Positions 61,400 to 64,000 of a stretch of 64,000 nt of DNA are shown here, in pieces; the stretch's first letter is position 1; each line of letters opens with the position of its first letter. The notes beneath the pieces are model-generated. The model ran no database searches and was not told the origin of the DNA. It saw nothing but the letters and a program-made list of their open reading frames with translations. Source of the stretch: Echinarachnius parma (taxonomy: Eukaryota > Echinodermata > Echinoidea > Clypeasteroida > Echinarachniidae); contig JBAMJV010002107.1 in NCBI GenBank assembly GCA_037951105.1, forward strand, positions 124,001-188,000. Reading direction: 5' to 3'. A program made the position numbers and the translations under genes.

Positions 61400-64000
61400 G
61401 TGCATGCATGACGTGTCTCTGAGGAGCTCCGAATTTTAGTCTTTTTAAATCACTTTTTATGCGGTCTTTTTAGCCAAAACTTGTTTTTTTTAAATATATA
61501 TTGCTCTGTTAGAGCTTTTTAGTCGTCGGAGAGTTTTTGAAAGAAGTTTTTGATGTGGAAAAGCGAATTTTTAGCGTTGGAATTTGTAAGTCGACGCGGC
61601 AGCAGAGTGAGCGAGGATACCAGCGGGTGCGACGCAAATCCATCGGGAGTCTGCGGGGCGACCGGCCAACGGAGTTTTCGCTAATACTACACGCAAACCT
61701 GGACAACTTTGTGCAATTTGTTCAAGCCAACTTTCAGCCATCCTTTTTAAATCGTGTATGAATTGAAACAATAAAGTTATTTGTAGACTTTTGGTGTACT
61801 TTTTAACTTATGAGTGGAGATATTTAGTGTGTTTTTAGCAAGTTTGATTTTCGCGGGAAAACGGCAGCCATTTTGGATTTTTAAATTGGAAAACCGGATT
61901 GGGATATATGGACCAGAATCAAAGCCTATTCCAAAGGATTTCAACTGAAGTTCAGCAGTGAAGACAATTTAAAGGGAAGTACACTTTGATATAAATTATT
62001 TTTGAATATCTTGGAGTGATTGTTTTGTGTGACTTTATCAACATGAAGAGCCCTACTTTGATTAGAATCGCAAACTTAATGTTTTGTTGCCTCGTTTTGA
62101 AGCAGACCCTTTCAACCACAAAGAAACTCGAAATGTTTTCTCCATATGGAAACCAGTGGGAAAATGGATTATCACATACAATCCAGAGAGAAGACTGTAT
62201 GTCCCATTCTACAATCTATGTACACACTTATAGGATCCTGTCTAGACTAAACTCATTAAACATAGAACTACGACCAAACAAACAAATTGGATTTTGTCTC
62301 ATCCTATTACTGTCTGGTGATGTGAGCATGAATCCAGGCCCACGAGGAGTGGACTTGAGCCTTCCCAAGTGCGAGACTTGTCAGACAGTAGTGAGGAAAA
62401 ATCGCAGACAAGTTCAGTGTTCAGATTGCGAAGATATTCATCATGCAACATGTGCAAACGTCCCACCAAAAGAGTACAAGAATGTTATAAAGCACAAACT
62501 GAATTGGTACTGTCCTGCATGTAAACCAGAGCCGTGTGGCATGTGCGAAGAACTAGTCACAAGTCAACAGAAGGGGGTGGAATGTGACAAATGTTCCAAG
62601 TGGGTCCATGCTTCCTGTGGAGGAGTAAATGATGCAGAATACTCCAACTTAGAAGGGAAAAATTGTATCTGGGTGTGCCCTATATGTGACTTTATGAATT
62701 TTTCAGATACTCTGTTTAACAATTCCCTGCGCAGTACTACAAGCAATCGATTTTCTGCCCTGAGTGATAACGATGATGGAAATACTAGTCACACTTCTGA
62801 AATTCCTGATTCTAACATTTCTTCACAAAATCAGCATTCAAAGAGGAAACCGTTTAACAGCAAAAAGAAAGACAAATCACGCAACAGTAGAGACTCATTG
62901 AGAATTATGACAGTCAATTTTCAAAGCATCAGAAATAAAATAGCTGACACTAAGGTGCTAATAGATGAACATGACCCAGACATAGTGCAAGGGGTGGAGA
63001 CCTGGCTTACGGGAGATATCAACAATGCTGAGATCTTTTCGGACTCCTACGACGTCTTCAGAAAGGATAGGCAAGTTGGAGTGCATGGTGGAGTATTAGT
63101 GGCATGCAAAAAAGATCTTATCCTGACAAGAAAGGAGGAGTTTGAGGTGGACTCAGAACTTTTGTGGACTCAGTTAGAATTAAAGGGACGCCACTCACTC
63201 CTGATTGGTACTGCCTATAAACCTAGGCATGATGATAAAAACTTTGTTAGTGAACTTGAGATTTCTCTTGATAAAATCAGCAGGAAGGGAAGAGGATATA
63301 ACATTATACTTGCAGGTGACTTCAACCAGCCAAACATCGACTGGACGAACTCTGTTGTAGTATCAAACCACTCAGCCTCAAAGGATACTGCAGAATCCCT
63401 TCTGCAGACGGTTACCGGTTTTGGTTTAAATCAGTACGTCAAGAAGCCAACCAGGAAAGAAAATATCTTGGATCTTGTATTTACCAACAATGACAGTCTA
63501 GTTAAAGGCATTAGAGTTGAACAGGGGATCAGTGATCATGACATAATCATAACTGAGGTGGACCTAAAAGCCAAATGGAAGAGAATACCAAGAAGAAGAT
63601 TTTTTGTCCGCAAGAAAGCAAACACAGAGATGATAAATGAAGAGTTGGGCGATTTTCAAGAACAATACTTCAGCATGGATCATGCCTCGGTCCAAGAGAA
63701 GTGGGATCTGCTTGAAGGAGAAATTAAACGGGTCATGGAGAAACACATACCACAGAAAGCTGCAGCCAAACCAAATAGCTTACCCTGGTTTAATAGAACA
63801 CACCACAGGCTTAGGAGAAAGAAGCAGAGAGCTTATAACAAAGCAAGGAAATCTAGAAAGACCGAAGACTGGAATACCTTCCTGTCCTGTCAAAAAGAAC
63901 TGAGGAAATCCTTAAGTAAAGCTGAGCAGGTGTTTGTATCAGATCATCTCACCACAGCAATGAAAGAAAATAAAAAACAGTTTTGGTCATACATGAAAAA
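61400..64000 (+). mobile_element. Second non-LTR retrotransposon, 5' part, truncated by the window edge
   Basis: A long coding frame (62043 onward) preceded by about 0.6 kb of probable 5' UTR with several T-rich and short repeated phrases (TTTTTAG). The 5' limit is estimated from where simple repeats end. Related to, but clearly different from, the element at 7705-11457. Confidence 0.8.
62043..64000 (+). CDS. Retrotransposon polyprotein (partial): 2A-like motif, two PHD fingers, endonuclease
   Basis: 652 codons open to the window end without a stop. ATG at 62043 is the first in this frame after the presumed UTR. Layout: hydrophobic stretch (about 82-91, GFCLILLL) leading into the 2A-like DVSMNPGP (93-100, DNA to 62342); PHD-like Cys/His cluster 1 (CETCQ, CSDC, HHATC, CPAC); cluster 2 (CGMC, CDKC, HASC, CPIC); linker; AP-type endonuclease from about residue 287 (MTVNFQSIRNK, VETW, LAGDFNQPNIDW, GISDHDI); then the basic segment before reverse transcriptase, which lies outside. 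CR1/L2-group-like order. No frame break seen, so it may be a young copy. Confidence 0.92.
   Translation, partial: MKSPTLIRIANLMFCCLVLKQTLSTTKKLEMFSPYGNQWENGLSHTIQREDCMSHSTIYVHTYRILSRLNSLNIELRPNKQIGFCLILLLSGDVSMNPGPRGVDLSLPKCETCQTVVRKNRRQVQCSDCEDIHHATCANVPPKEYKNVIKHKLNWYCPACKPEPCGMCEELVTSQQKGVECDKCSKWVHASCGGVNDAEYSNLEGKNCIWVCPICDFMNFSDTLFNNSLRSTTSNRFSALSDNDDGNTSHTSEIPDSNISSQNQHSKRKPFNSKKKDKSRNSRDSLRIMTVNFQSIRNKIADTKVLIDEHDPDIVQGVETWLTGDINNAEIFSDSYDVFRKDRQVGVHGGVLVACKKDLILTRKEEFEVDSELLWTQLELKGRHSLLIGTAYKPRHDDKNFVSELEISLDKISRKGRGYNIILAGDFNQPNIDWTNSVVVSNHSASKDTAESLLQTVTGFGLNQYVKKPTRKENILDLVFTNNDSLVKGIRVEQGISDHDIIITEVDLKAKWKRIPRRRFFVRKKANTEMINEELGDFQEQYFSMDHASVQEKWDLLEGEIKRVMEKHIPQKAAAKPNSLPWFNRTHHRLRRKKQRAYNKARKSRKTEDWNTFLSCQKELRKSLSKAEQVFVSDHLTTAMKENKKQFWSYMK

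Overview
This is intron-rich, AT-rich animal DNA with GT-AG introns, not bacterial. The mix of CR1/L2-like retrotransposons carrying 2A-like motifs, TTAA- and TA-flanked MITEs, tRNA-derived SINEs and long ATC microsatellites suggests a marine invertebrate deuterostome, most likely an echinoderm. The species is an inference.

Two host genes converge. On the + strand (390-40720), 26 exons encode the C-terminal ~2,224 residues of a divergent dynein heavy chain: end of the microtubule-binding tip, second stalk helix, AAA5, AAA6, C-terminal region and a long acidic/Ser-rich tail. Divergence and acidic insertions point to DNHD1 rather than a canonical axonemal motor. Its 5' part lies left of the window. 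On the - strand (59206-45015), 13 exons encode the last ~575 residues of a WD40-repeat protein that I cannot name. Its 5' part lies right of the window. I joined every exon by checking splice sites and phase.

The main find is a complete-looking DNA transposon at 13861-20593 inside a DNHD1-like intron. It has a 13-bp perfect terminal inverted repeat, a 6-bp target duplication, one intact 831-codon transposase-like gene and eleven copies of a 12-14-bp motif (ACAGATACGTTACC) confined to its two non-coding ends. I cannot assign it to a named superfamily.

Two non-LTR retrotransposons are present: a full coding unit antisense in another DNHD1-like intron (7705-11457) and the 5' half of a second one running off the right edge (62043-64000). 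Both have the same N-terminal plan: hydrophobic segment, 2A-like NPGP motif, PHD finger(s), endonuclease.

A second theme is tandem 'half-exon' duplication. At least a dozen exons in the two genes have partial copies next to them, some in arrays of 5-8 units, and almost every copy keeps at most one splice site. One copy (about 54628-54705) is strongly diverged but still open and could be an alternative exon.

Other elements: five TTAA-type MITE copies, four TA/TIR MITEs, four hAT-like elements, three Helitron-like 3' ends, several SINE copies, and long simple repeats at 26.0-26.5, 31.0, 38.4 and 59.8-60.8 kb.
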